A stretch of 21,789 nucleotides of DNA. It comes from a virus. The DNA lies in IMG/VR virus record IMGVR_UViG_3300023184_000575, positions 1 to 21,789 of that record; one strand, given 5' to 3'. Each line of letters starts with the position of its first letter. The stretch's first letter is position 1. The position numbers were made by a program, and so were the translations under genes. Positions 14,189 through 21,058 of this stretch are shown here, piece by piece. The notes under the pieces were generated by a model that was given only the letters and a program-made list of their open reading frames with translations, was not told the origin of the DNA and searched no databases.

Positions 14189-14860
14189 TTACCAACCTGC
14201 CTTGTTCAATATGTCTTTGGCGTACTCTTGATCAGCAGGGTAGTTATGAAACTTCTTTTGCCATACATCTGAGTCAATGTAAGGCCATACCATGCTGATC
14301 TGATCAGGTGAGAGTTCACCCAAGAACTTTTGTCCTGACTCTGAATTGTAAATCACCCAAGGTGATATCCTACCTGTTGTGACTGCATAGCACATGGCTG
14401 GAGTGCTGCCATATCTCAAACAGTCTTGCGGCTGTGCTGAATTCTTCTCTGCCCAGTCCATTCCAAACTCCACAGCTCTAGCTAAAGCATCCGTCACATT
14501 CTCAACAGGCAAATGCTGTATGAGATATTCTGTATACAGTTGGTCACTTGCCCAGCGATCAATCTTTTTGTTGTTCTTCAGCAGCCATTCAAGAAACTGT
14601 TTGGGATTGATAGTTCTTGTGCTCACGCAATAGCGTCCAAACTTCACAAACGCACGATAATAAGGGGAGTCAGCAAAGTCATCAAATGTTTTGAGTTTGG
14701 CTGAACCTTGACTCATTTCATAGAAACGTATATAGGCTTGAAAGCCCAATTCCACACCACGCTCTGCTCGTTCCTGTCTACGCCGTTTTGGCTCACACAC
14801 ATGCACCGCTAGGCTAGTTTCTCGAGCAAAGTCTTTTTTGCAGTACTGGCATTGGGTCAT
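14189..14860 (-). CDS. Zinc-finger (CCHC-type) phage protein, 223 aa
   Basis: The N-terminus has CQYCKKDFARETSLAVHVC, with C4, C7, H20 and C22 as a likely C2HC zinc site, followed by a basic stretch (EPKRRRQERAERG). The rest is mostly helical with aromatic patches (YRAFVKFGRYC, QFLEWLLKNNKKIDRWASD), and the C-terminal part has GRISPWVIYNSESGQKFL. A finger next to a basic arm suggests nucleic-acid or protein binding. I recall this architecture as common in T4-like marine phages, without a known role. The start ATG 14860 overlaps the upstream SGNH-like stop as ATGA, placing it in the 10-gene operon with gp62-like and Pol III alpha-like proteins. Confidence 0.82.
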   Translation of the reverse strand: MTQCQYCKKDFARETSLAVHVCEPKRRRQERAERGVELGFQAYIRFYEMSQGSAKLKTFDDFADSPYYRAFVKFGRYCVSTRTINPKQFLEWLLKNNKKIDRWASDQLYTEYLIQHLPVENVTDALARAVEFGMDWAEKNSAQPQDCLRYGSTPAMCYAVTTGRISPWVIYNSESGQKFLGELSPDQISMVWPYIDSDVWQKKFHNYPADQEYAKDILNKAGW

Positions 14861-15564
14861 TGTAGTATTTTATGCTCTTGTATGTAATTTGTCAAGAACT
14901 CATTGAGCTTGTGATGGTGGCCCACAGCCGAATGCCGCATGTCTGGAGGAACATACTGTGAACCTGGTGGATACTGTTTGGATTCTACTCCTTGCTCTGC
15001 TTGCCACTCAGTTGCTCTCCATCGGTATCCATCGATAATTTCTGGGCAACGAAACAAACTTAATCTTGGATTGGTAAGGTACTTGTGATACAAATCATCA
15101 GCTTGTTGAAACATCAACACTCGATGTCCTCTAAATTTCAAACTGTCAATTGTGCTGAGCATGCGATACATGAGGTCTTCGGTGCGATCCAAAATACTGT
15201 ATACTTCAGTCTTGAGTTTGGTGTCCACAAACTGTTCAGACTCTTTTTTACTCCAGCCTGTTTGCCATCTGTGAGCAAACTCTTGATTTTGAGGATTTAC
15301 CCATCGTCCTTCAAATTCATTTTCAGGTTCACAAATGGGTATTTCTAATCTACTGAGAAATGTCATGCCCAACACATACAAGGTCGGGGGTGCTGTGTAA
15401 CTGTGCTTGAGTGTGGTACGAAGTATTCTGCTGTTGGCGCTGCCACTAACAGCAATACTATGAGACTGCAATATACCTAATCTCTGTGCTAGATCTTGGT
15501 GACCGTTGCCCGATGCATAGGTATGTGTATAACTACACCCGTTTACAACCAATTGCTGTATCAT
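14857..15564 (-). CDS. SGNH/GDSL-like hydrolase-fold protein A, 235 aa
   Basis: SGNH blocks are visible. Block I is VVNGCSYTHTY (S11 as nucleophile candidate), block II is SGSANSRI (40-47), a block III-like VLGMTFLSR lies at 64-72, and a C-terminal DMRHSAVGHHH carries the Asp (D208) and His (H211) positions of block V. The oxyanion Asn of block III is not clearly kept (TFLSR instead of GxND), so the activity is uncertain. The middle (80-130) is an insert rich in Trp/Glu/Gln. Start ATG 15564 overlaps the gp62-like stop by ATGA. Possible roles include deacylation of host surface or modified sugars; this is inference. It resembles the second SGNH-like protein at 18010-18723 in block pattern. Confidence 0.72.
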   Translation of the reverse strand: MIQQLVVNGCSYTHTYASGNGHQDLAQRLGILQSHSIAVSGSANSRILRTTLKHSYTAPPTLYVLGMTFLSRLEIPICEPENEFEGRWVNPQNQEFAHRWQTGWSKKESEQFVDTKLKTEVYSILDRTEDLMYRMLSTIDSLKFRGHRVLMFQQADDLYHKYLTNPRLSLFRCPEIIDGYRWRATEWQAEQGVESKQYPPGSQYVPPDMRHSAVGHHHKLNEFLTNYIQEHKILQ

Positions 15565-15974
15565 TTTTCATTGCCACTTGCACGATTGTATGCATCAATT
15601 TCCTTCTGCGTGGTAATTGCAGCCATGACATCAATTTCATCGTCTTTATAGTGCGGATACATGGCCACTAGTGCTTTGCGTTTGGCACTGAGCCCTGCTT
15701 GTTTTTTCTTAGGAGCAATCCAGTTGTGTCTAGGTGTGCCTAGGTCTGGACTCACACTAGTGGCCATAAGCCATTGCAGTTTTGGGTGTTTGCTTAGATC
15801 AAAGAAGTGTTTGTTCAGTCGTTCGTTAGTGGCAATCACATAAAACTCTTGCAGTTCTCTTGAGCCTTCTACCGCTGAACCCCAACGTATCATGAGATAG
15901 TTTGAAAACTTTTTTCGCTCTTCGGCAGTAAGGTCGTCATAGAATGATCTGACCTTGCGGTCAAACATTTTCAT
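15561..15974 (-). CDS. 62: Clamp-loader small subunit, T4 gp62-like (probable)
   Basis: The core KKFSNYLMIRWGSAV, then YVIATNERLNKHFFDLSKHP, then LQWLMATSVSPDLGTPRHNW, matches the layout of T4 gp62 ('FMVENALS...[30 protein letters not shown]'). gp62 pairs with gp44 to load the sliding clamp gp45; neither partner is in the window. The C-terminus has YPHYKDDEIDVMAAI and a charged tail. The start is uncertain. I give ATG 15974, 19 nt after the radical SAM stop; ATGs at 16028, 16025 and 15968 are alternatives, and none has a clear ribosome site. It lies between a radical SAM gene and an SGNH-like gene, and ends in an ATGA overlap. Confidence 0.68.
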   Translation of the reverse strand: MKMFDRKVRSFYDDLTAEERKKFSNYLMIRWGSAVEGSRELQEFYVIATNERLNKHFFDLSKHPKLQWLMATSVSPDLGTPRHNWIAPKKKQAGLSAKRKALVAMYPHYKDDEIDVMAAITTQKEIDAYNRASGNEK

Positions 15975-15993
15975 TTCGTTGGCAATAGTTAGT

Positions 15994-17052
15994 TTATCCA
16001 ATTTGTAACGTCTCTTTGTATACATCATGCTTGACAGGTAAATTGTCAAACCATTTTTCGTTTCGATAGTTGTCTTGAATCATTTGTTGAGCCAAAAAGC
16101 GATACCAGTTTGTTGAATTATAGCGTTGATTGCGCAAAACGTCAACTGCTCTTTGCATGTTAAACTTTTCAGCAAACTTTGACTGTTCTAGCATGGCAAT
16201 TAGAGAAGGACGATACTGATTTGGAATACTTTCCAGACCAATGACCGAGTCCACATTGGCTAACACTGGTTCAAATTGGTCTGGAGTTAACCATGCAAAG
16301 TATTCTAACAACTCAGGCAGCCACCAAATGTTAATAGCACTGATTACCGTAGCAATTCTAATATTGCAATTTGGTTGCGTGAGAACCCAGTTTAAATTGG
16401 ACTCCACAGTGTTCCAGTCACTGCCACTGCGAACTATGCCAGCATACTTGCCCACTGCATCTATACTTGCATGAACGTTAATGCGGCTGAATGATGGCCA
16501 CAGATCTTTTACATGCTTTGATTTAGCCCCCAACACAGTCATGTTGGTACTGTACATTATGGCAGGGTCAGCACCTTGTGCAATTAGTTTTTCGAGCACT
16601 TGGTAATGTTGCGGGTTTAGCAGTGGCTCGCCCCCTGCAAAATAAATTTGTTTGCACTCACTTAGATCCATGTCTGCAACATTGATTGGATTGTATAAAC
16701 TTATATCTTCTACCCCAGCTTCACTAGACCAACTGGTGCTGAAGCCCGGCCCACAACTACGGCACTTTAAATTGCAAAGATTGTTGTTGCGAAAATCTAA
16801 AAAATTTATCTTGTGTGTTTTGTAGTCTGTTTCATACTCGCTATACATTCCGCGCCAACCTAATTCGCCTGGAGGACAAGGATTGGCGCATTCTTTTGGT
16901 ACTTCACCGCGTAAGAATGCACCACCGACTGTCTCAGTCATTTCTTCGCGACTGTTAAATTTGGCACCGCCCCATGCACAGCAAGGAGTATATTTGCCAC
17001 CCGGCATGTAGCTTACACTGGTCCAGGGTGCTTTGCAATAAACATTATTCAT
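15994..17052 (-). CDS. Twitch-type radical SAM enzyme C, 352 aa
   Basis: CX3CX2C is NNLCNLKCRSCGPGFSTSW (C93, C97, C100), with GGEP at 140-143 (YFAGGEPLLNPQ), a MYSTNMTVLG segment and INVHASIDAVGKYAGIVRSG. The N-terminus CKAPWTSVSYMPGGKYTPCC (C6, C24, C25) and the CANPCPPGELGWRG segment (C55, C59) are the extra cysteine pattern of twitch-domain radical SAM proteins. It is more distant from enzymes A and B than they are from each other: it lacks 'CYxC..LE' and the 'RFEYxRxP' segment is different. The start ATG 17052 overlaps the upstream gene by 8 nt. It belongs to an early-type operon just before the gp62-like gene. Substrate unknown. Confidence 0.86.
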   Translation of the reverse strand: MNNVYCKAPWTSVSYMPGGKYTPCCAWGGAKFNSREEMTETVGGAFLRGEVPKECANPCPPGELGWRGMYSEYETDYKTHKINFLDFRNNNLCNLKCRSCGPGFSTSWSSEAGVEDISLYNPINVADMDLSECKQIYFAGGEPLLNPQHYQVLEKLIAQGADPAIMYSTNMTVLGAKSKHVKDLWPSFSRINVHASIDAVGKYAGIVRSGSDWNTVESNLNWVLTQPNCNIRIATVISAINIWWLPELLEYFAWLTPDQFEPVLANVDSVIGLESIPNQYRPSLIAMLEQSKFAEKFNMQRAVDVLRNQRYNSTNWYRFLAQQMIQDNYRNEKWFDNLPVKHDVYKETLQIG

Positions 17053-17344
17053 TAGTTTTGGTCAATCTATAGATCATTATAGCACGTTCCAGTGCGTCTT
17101 GTAAAGTGGGATTGGTACGAGCAGCTCGCCGAATTTCCCCCCACATCTTATCTTCCATTAGGTGATCAAGCAAAGGTCGGCCGTCGCTGGTTCTTTTATC
17201 GTAGGATATTTGATGTCCAGTCACAGGATCATATGCATAGCCCATTAACTTACGGTCAGCAGGATCAGCACCAAACTCTCGAGCATACACTTCGTTGCCT
17301 ACACGTTCGTAAATGTATGTGGCACCTGGTTTAAGGGTTCCCAT
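17045..17344 (-). CDS. Hypothetical phage protein, 99 aa
   Basis: A 99-aa protein: MGTLKPGATYIYERVGNEVY, a Gly/Asp-rich centre (GYAYDPVTGHQISYDKRTSD) and a helical C-terminus (MWGEIRRAARTNPTLQDALE). It may be a small alpha+beta protein; no catalytic motif. I recall similar proteins in marine T4-like phages with no function assigned. Its start overlaps the end of a 48-aa ORF by 14 nt, and its end overlaps the radical SAM start by 8 nt, so it is a tightly coupled part of the operon. Confidence 0.78.
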   Translation of the reverse strand: MGTLKPGATYIYERVGNEVYAREFGADPADRKLMGYAYDPVTGHQISYDKRTSDGRPLLDHLMEDKMWGEIRRAARTNPTLQDALERAIMIYRLTKTNE

Positions 17345-17477
17345 ACTGGTAGCCGTATTGTAAATGTGCCCAACGCAAGAAACGCTCTAGGCCTTCGCGG
17401 TCGTCGGGGTAACTTTCCAGATACACTCTGGCCAGTCTATTGATGATTTCAAATATTTCTGGTTCAGTGTAGGGCAT
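17331..17477 (-). CDS. Small ORF, 48 aa, in the early operon
   Basis: ATG 17477 directly follows the TAA of the 17478-17978 gene (TAAATG). The product reads MPYTEPEIFEIINRLARVYL, then SYPDDREGLERFLRWAHLQ and YGYQYGNP. It is helical, acidic at the N-terminus, aromatic at the C-terminus. It fills a gap of about 130 nt that would otherwise have no gene, and it overlaps the following gene by 14 nt, which fits the packing of this operon. Function unknown. Confidence 0.68.
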   Translation of the reverse strand: MPYTEPEIFEIINRLARVYLESYPDDREGLERFLRWAHLQYGYQYGNP

Positions 17478-17978
17478 TTACCAGGCCTTGTTGTAGTCCA
17501 CAATCTCGCAATTGCGGCTGACGTCTTTGACAAAATACACACAGTCAGGATCTGCACCGTCACTTACAGGCACAGCCAACAGTTGACCGTTCTTGAGTTT
17601 GGGTGCATACCAACTGACCTCATGATACACATCTAGGATTTCAATGTCCGGAAAGCTGGGACGGAAACTGGTCAATGGGTTGAACTGGAATACTTTGAAT
17701 CCACGGTCGTTAATTGATGTTAGCGGCAGTACTTCTAAATCTCCAACGTCAGGTTCACCAATCAAGATCTGCCAATCCATGGGCATCTTTATAGTGTGCT
17801 CGCCAATGCGTAGCACAAGGGCAGGTGCATTAAAACTCTCCAGGAAGATTAAGGGTATAAAATGATAGTCTGGGTCTGCAGGATTTGAATTGTCTAATAT
17901 AGCAAAACGCATGTCATCTACTTCTTCAGGCAGGTGATCTAAATCGTAAGTGGCATTGTCTAGTGTAAGTATTCTCAT
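17478..17978 (-). CDS. Conserved-looking phage protein, 166 aa, first gene of the early operon
   Basis: A 166-aa, beta-rich acidic protein: MRILTLDNATYDLDHLPEEV, then YHFIPLIFLESFNAPALVLR, KMPMDWQILIGEPDVGDLEV, FQFNPLTSFRPSFPDIEI and a final VSWYAPKLKNGQLLAVPVSD. No membrane segment or metal-site motif is seen. The repeated Pro/Trp beta pattern suggests one compact domain. ATG 17978 lies exactly 6 nt after a sigma70-like -10 box (leaderless geometry). It heads the operon that includes a radical SAM, gp62-like, SGNH-like, zinc-finger and Pol III alpha-like protein. I recall the family from marine T4-like phages but do not know its role. Confidence 0.78.
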   Translation of the reverse strand: MRILTLDNATYDLDHLPEEVDDMRFAILDNSNPADPDYHFIPLIFLESFNAPALVLRIGEHTIKMPMDWQILIGEPDVGDLEVLPLTSINDRGFKVFQFNPLTSFRPSFPDIEILDVYHEVSWYAPKLKNGQLLAVPVSDGADPDCVYFVKDVSRNCEIVDYNKAW

Positions 17979-17984
17979 AGTTGC

Positions 17985-18013
17985 AGTGTATAGGATTTTA
18001 TCATAAAAGTCAA
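17985..18013 (-). promoter_or_regulatory. Sigma70-like early promoter of the ten-gene operon (leaderless geometry)
   Basis: On the minus strand: TTGACT (18013-18008), a 17-nt spacer, TACACT (17990-17985), GCAACT, then ATG 17978. The -35 overlaps the stop of the upstream SGNH-like gene. An overlapping TATACA one step upstream would give a 15-nt spacer. Confidence 0.68.
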
Positions 18014-18723
18014 GCCCAATCTAAAGTAAGATCAAATAATATTTGACAAAATTCTTCATGTGCCCACGCAGGATTGTGTGTTGAAGTATAACGAATTGGT
18101 GTTTCCCAATTTGACGGACCGTACGGCATGGCATAAGGGGTTTGGGCTGTTGATGGCCATACACGATCAACCCAGTTCCAATTGTGCTGTGACATCCAAC
18201 CAGGAATCAACACAAAAGGAATATTTGCTTTGATTAAACACTCTAATCCATTACAAATCATATAGTAATCTTTTTGTGATTGCAGTGCAGGAGTGTGTAG
18301 GTAAGAAATGTAGTGTTTAAGTGCGGCAAGTGTTGAATCACTTAGCAAATCAGTGTGTTGTTTTTCAATTAAGTTATTAAACGTGTCTGAAATTACTTTC
18401 ACATCATTAGAAGTTACATGTTGTTCGGCAGCACATCTATAGTTGCGGTAATCAACGTCAGACAACTGATACAACTGATTCTGAGGGTCTAATGAAATGT
18501 CAAATCGATCTGAGCTAGTGAGTCCTATCACAACATAGTCGGCTTGTGCATCTAAAGCACAATCAATTTGAAGGCGAATACAAAAGTTAGTAGCGCCAGG
18601 CCTAGCCAAACTCACGTGGGTAAAGTTTCTACGCCTAGCGTACAGTTCACTAAAACTGATAATGCCGTCATCAGGACAGTCAGTGGTCATAAAACTGTCG
18701 CCTAAACTAAAAAATTTTTTCAT
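18010..18723 (-). CDS. SGNH/GDSL-like hydrolase-fold protein B, 237 aa
   Basis: Block I is FFSLGDSFMTTD (S10 candidate nucleophile), block II is ARPGATNF (40-47), and a block III-like VIGLTSSDRFDIS lies at 65-77, where the usual GxND is altered. The C-terminus has a TSTHNPAWAHEEFCQ segment with His residues that could serve as block V, but the Asp is not obvious. The open frame reaches 18738; I chose ATG 18723 because it overlaps the UvsW stop as ATGA, and the frame then begins MKKFFSLGDS. It is thus translationally coupled to the UvsW-like helicase. The substrate is unknown; a host-envelope or virion-sugar target is a guess. Confidence 0.74.
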   Translation of the reverse strand: MKKFFSLGDSFMTTDCPDDGIISFSELYARRRNFTHVSLARPGATNFCIRLQIDCALDAQADYVVIGLTSSDRFDISLDPQNQLYQLSDVDYRNYRCAAEQHVTSNDVKVISDTFNNLIEKQHTDLLSDSTLAALKHYISYLHTPALQSQKDYYMICNGLECLIKANIPFVLIPGWMSQHNWNWVDRVWPSTAQTPYAMPYGPSNWETPIRYTSTHNPAWAHEEFCQILFDLTLDWA

Positions 18724-20189
18724 TTGATCTTCATCCACTCAAGTTTTTCTTGAGTAAACGGATAGTTGGCTTCTTTGTAAAACTGTTTGCGCTTGGTCAA
18801 GTGACGTTTGGCAAATTTACAAGTTGACGTTATGTCCCAGATTTGAACATGGTCTTTGTCTTCTGCTTTTCTTATCCCGCGTCCAATGCTTTGGATAACG
18901 CGGACAAAACTTTTCCCGGGTTCCACAAGAACCAAATTAAAAATCCTAGGGATATTAATACCCACAGCGGCAACACCATAGGTAGCCACAATAATCTTAT
19001 CAGTGCTGTCCGCCACTTCATCATATTCGTCTTGTCTGTCCTTTGCTTTGGTAGCGCCCGACACAAACACAGCACGTTCGCCCAGTCGCTCTACCAGTTG
19101 ACGACCGCATTCAGTGCGATCTACCAGTACCAGAGTGTTGCCTGTTTCGTTTACATGGCGTATGAGTTCGGCCATGGCATCCAGTCTGCCTGACTCTTCC
19201 AACAGGTATTTAAGCTCGCTTTGGTAGTTTGAATACTCAACGTGATCCTGTAACTGCACAATGTTCACATGGCACTGCGCCAGCACCCCTTGCTGTTGTA
19301 ATTCATTTGCAGATAACTTGCTAATCACTGGACCCAGGCTTACCAACAGGGCTTGGCTTTCAAACTTTTCTTTGGGCACAGTACCGGTCAAACCCCATCG
19401 AATTGGCACTCTTGCCATCACGCTGGTCAGCAGGGTCTTGAGTGCATCCGCCTTGGCCATATGCACTTCGTCTACCATCACACACACCACATCTTCAATA
19501 AAGTCCTGTATGGTTGCCTCGCCCACACCTGCCTTGGTATTCTTTAACAGTATGTTCAAACTCTGCCAAGTGCAGATGGTATGTGTACGACCATGTTCTT
19601 TTCTGTCGCCAAAGTAAACGCCCACATCCAATCCAAGATTCACATAGTCCTTTTCAGTTTGTGTGACCAGACTCTTGTTGGGCACAATCACAATGGACCT
19701 ACCATATGGCTCTATGCTGGCACTCAAGGCTGCTGTCATAATTGTCTTGCCCGCGCCTGTGGCCACTTCCTGTATGCACTGTGGATTGGTCAAAAAGTTG
19801 TTCACAATCTCCACTTGGTAGTCACGCAACATGATAGACTGCCCTTCTGCAGGATGCCCCTTGGGCCAAGTCTTGTGTGCAAATGTTTGTTCTGTAACTT
19901 GTGCAAACTCAAATGTGGTGGAGTATTCTCTCTGATCATCCAGCTCAATGTTGTAGTTGTAACGTTCTAGGATGGGCATGATCTCTGGCAAAAGATTGGT
20001 GTATGTGCTACCACCCAGTTGGAAGTAGCTTACTTTGCCATCCCACCTTCCCAGTCTTACTGCTGGCAAGTACCTTGCATAAGGCACATCATATTTGAAC
20101 GCATTGACCAAGGCCTTGCGTACATCTAAGTCGATGCCCTCTAGCTTGATGTTTACTTCATCTCGGATCTGTATAGTGCATCGTTTCAT
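18720..20189 (-). CDS. uvsW: Superfamily 2 helicase, T4 UvsW-like
   Basis: A DNA/RNA helicase and branch-migration/R-loop processing enzyme in T4. LRDYQ (121-125) sits at the Q-motif position, Walker A is ATGAGKT (143-149), the DEVH box is at 240-243 (MVDEVHMAKA), motif III is TGT (268-270), motif V-like ATYGVAAVGINIP lies at 402-414, and motif VI QSIGRGIR at 433-440. The N-terminal ~110 residues with LGRWDGKVSYF look like the UvsW N-terminal domain, and the order N-domain then RecA1-RecA2 fits. Its 489 aa are close to T4 UvsW. ATG 20189 lies 6 nt after a sigma70-like -10. In T4, uvsW is a late gene, so an early-type promoter here is unlike T4. Confidence 0.92.
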   Translation of the reverse strand: MKRCTIQIRDEVNIKLEGIDLDVRKALVNAFKYDVPYARYLPAVRLGRWDGKVSYFQLGGSTYTNLLPEIMPILERYNYNIELDDQREYSTTFEFAQVTEQTFAHKTWPKGHPAEGQSIMLRDYQVEIVNNFLTNPQCIQEVATGAGKTIMTAALSASIEPYGRSIVIVPNKSLVTQTEKDYVNLGLDVGVYFGDRKEHGRTHTICTWQSLNILLKNTKAGVGEATIQDFIEDVVCVMVDEVHMAKADALKTLLTSVMARVPIRWGLTGTVPKEKFESQALLVSLGPVISKLSANELQQQGVLAQCHVNIVQLQDHVEYSNYQSELKYLLEESGRLDAMAELIRHVNETGNTLVLVDRTECGRQLVERLGERAVFVSGATKAKDRQDEYDEVADSTDKIIVATYGVAAVGINIPRIFNLVLVEPGKSFVRVIQSIGRGIRKAEDKDHVQIWDITSTCKFAKRHLTKRKQFYKEANYPFTQEKLEWMKIK

Positions 20190-20215
20190 TGTAGCAGTAT
20201 ATACTTATTGCTACA
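20190..20215. promoter_or_regulatory. Inverted repeat over the uvsW promoter, possible operator
   Basis: A perfect 7-bp inverted repeat, TGTAGCA (20190-20196) and TGCTACA (20209-20215), with 12 bp between, so centres are about 19 bp apart. It spans the -10 box and part of the spacer and touches the start codon. This is a suitable position for a dimeric repressor or activator. It could also be a chance palindrome. Confidence 0.45.
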
Positions 20216-20224
20216 AAAAGTCAA
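20196..20224 (-). promoter_or_regulatory. Sigma70-like promoter of uvsW (leaderless geometry)
   Basis: On the minus strand: TTGACT (20224-20219), a 17-nt spacer, TATACT (20201-20196), GCTACA, then ATG 20189. This is a strong match to both boxes with optimal spacing. It overlaps the inverted repeat at 20190-20215. Confidence 0.75.
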
Positions 20225-20253
20225 AACTACTTCAACCGTTTAGTCACACAACG

Positions 20254-21054
20254 TCAAAGTTTGACCCGGATTGGATGTTGATTGTTTTCAAGTTGTTGAG
20301 CAACCAGTTGATATTCTGGCACTCGCCCAATCACAATAGCAGAAAAAATATCAGCAGTAGTCCAAGAAGCAATTCCATAATGCTTGCACCAAGGTGCATT
20401 GTGTTGGTCCCACCAGTGTTCAAATTCAGACACACGAATATGTTCTAACTTGTCAACATCTTCCATTGCAATCTTCAATGCAGGTTTAAGTTTTAGCCAA
20501 GGTTTGATCAATTCACACATGCGAGTAATATCAGTTGACTCATTGTTGTGCCAATAGTAATAGGGATTTTTCCCCAATTCTGCCCACTCCACAAACACAT
20601 CTCCTGCATTGATTTTTGTAGTCGCAAGATTCAGCCAATTATGGTCAAATGATTTTTCCAACATGCCGGCTTTTTCTCTGTAATCAATTTGTAGGATTTT
20701 TTGTTTTGGTTCATGAAATTTTTCACACATATGAATATGTTCATGAAAATCTAACCACACTGGATTACCATCATACTGTTGTTCATAAATTTCATGAACG
20801 TGGTTGAAATAATTTTGGTTGCGTAACAGGCACTGCGCCCGGTCAATGTCGATGTTGATCTTTTTTGCAATGAGGACTAATTGATCAATTAGTCCTTCAT
20901 ATCCAATCCTGGACAGATACCAAGGAGCATCCCACTCACGAAAAGGAATAGAAACATGTTGCAGATGTTTGTATGTTTTTTGATAATACTCAGTAAGCGG
21001 AGTCGAATGTAACAACATCTCCAATGAGGCATTGTCTGAGAACACTATTTGCAT
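20254..21054 (-). CDS. Unknown phage protein, 266 aa, late-expressed
   Basis: I chose ATG 21054 because AATAAATA ends 4 nt before it; the open frame to 21255 would run through two hairpins and into the next gene. The protein begins MQIVFSDNASLEMLLHSTPL. Notable segments are LRNQNYFNHVHEIYEQQYDG, WLDFHEHIHMCEKF (HEHIH, possible metal site), LQIDYREKAGMLEKSF and DVFVEWAELGKNPYYYWHNN. It is rich in Trp, Tyr and His, and no known family is recognised. It lies alone between terminator hairpins and the uvsW promoter, so it is a single-gene late unit. A metal-dependent enzyme is possible but unsupported beyond the His cluster. Confidence 0.75.
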   Translation of the reverse strand: MQIVFSDNASLEMLLHSTPLTEYYQKTYKHLQHVSIPFREWDAPWYLSRIGYEGLIDQLVLIAKKINIDIDRAQCLLRNQNYFNHVHEIYEQQYDGNPVWLDFHEHIHMCEKFHEPKQKILQIDYREKAGMLEKSFDHNWLNLATTKINAGDVFVEWAELGKNPYYYWHNNESTDITRMCELIKPWLKLKPALKIAMEDVDKLEHIRVSEFEHWWDQHNAPWCKHYGIASWTTADIFSAIVIGRVPEYQLVAQQLENNQHPIRVKL

Positions 21055-21058
21055 GTAG

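Noticed and set aside
14860-14880. ATAAAATAC shortly before ATG 14860, similar to a leaderless late motif
   Set aside because: It has an extra A relative to the core and the gene is already coupled by ATGA to the upstream gene, so I do not count it as a late promoter.
19207-19213. TTAAATA on the minus strand inside uvsW
   Set aside because: No start codon follows within range, and the position is internal to a conserved helicase domain. Probably chance.
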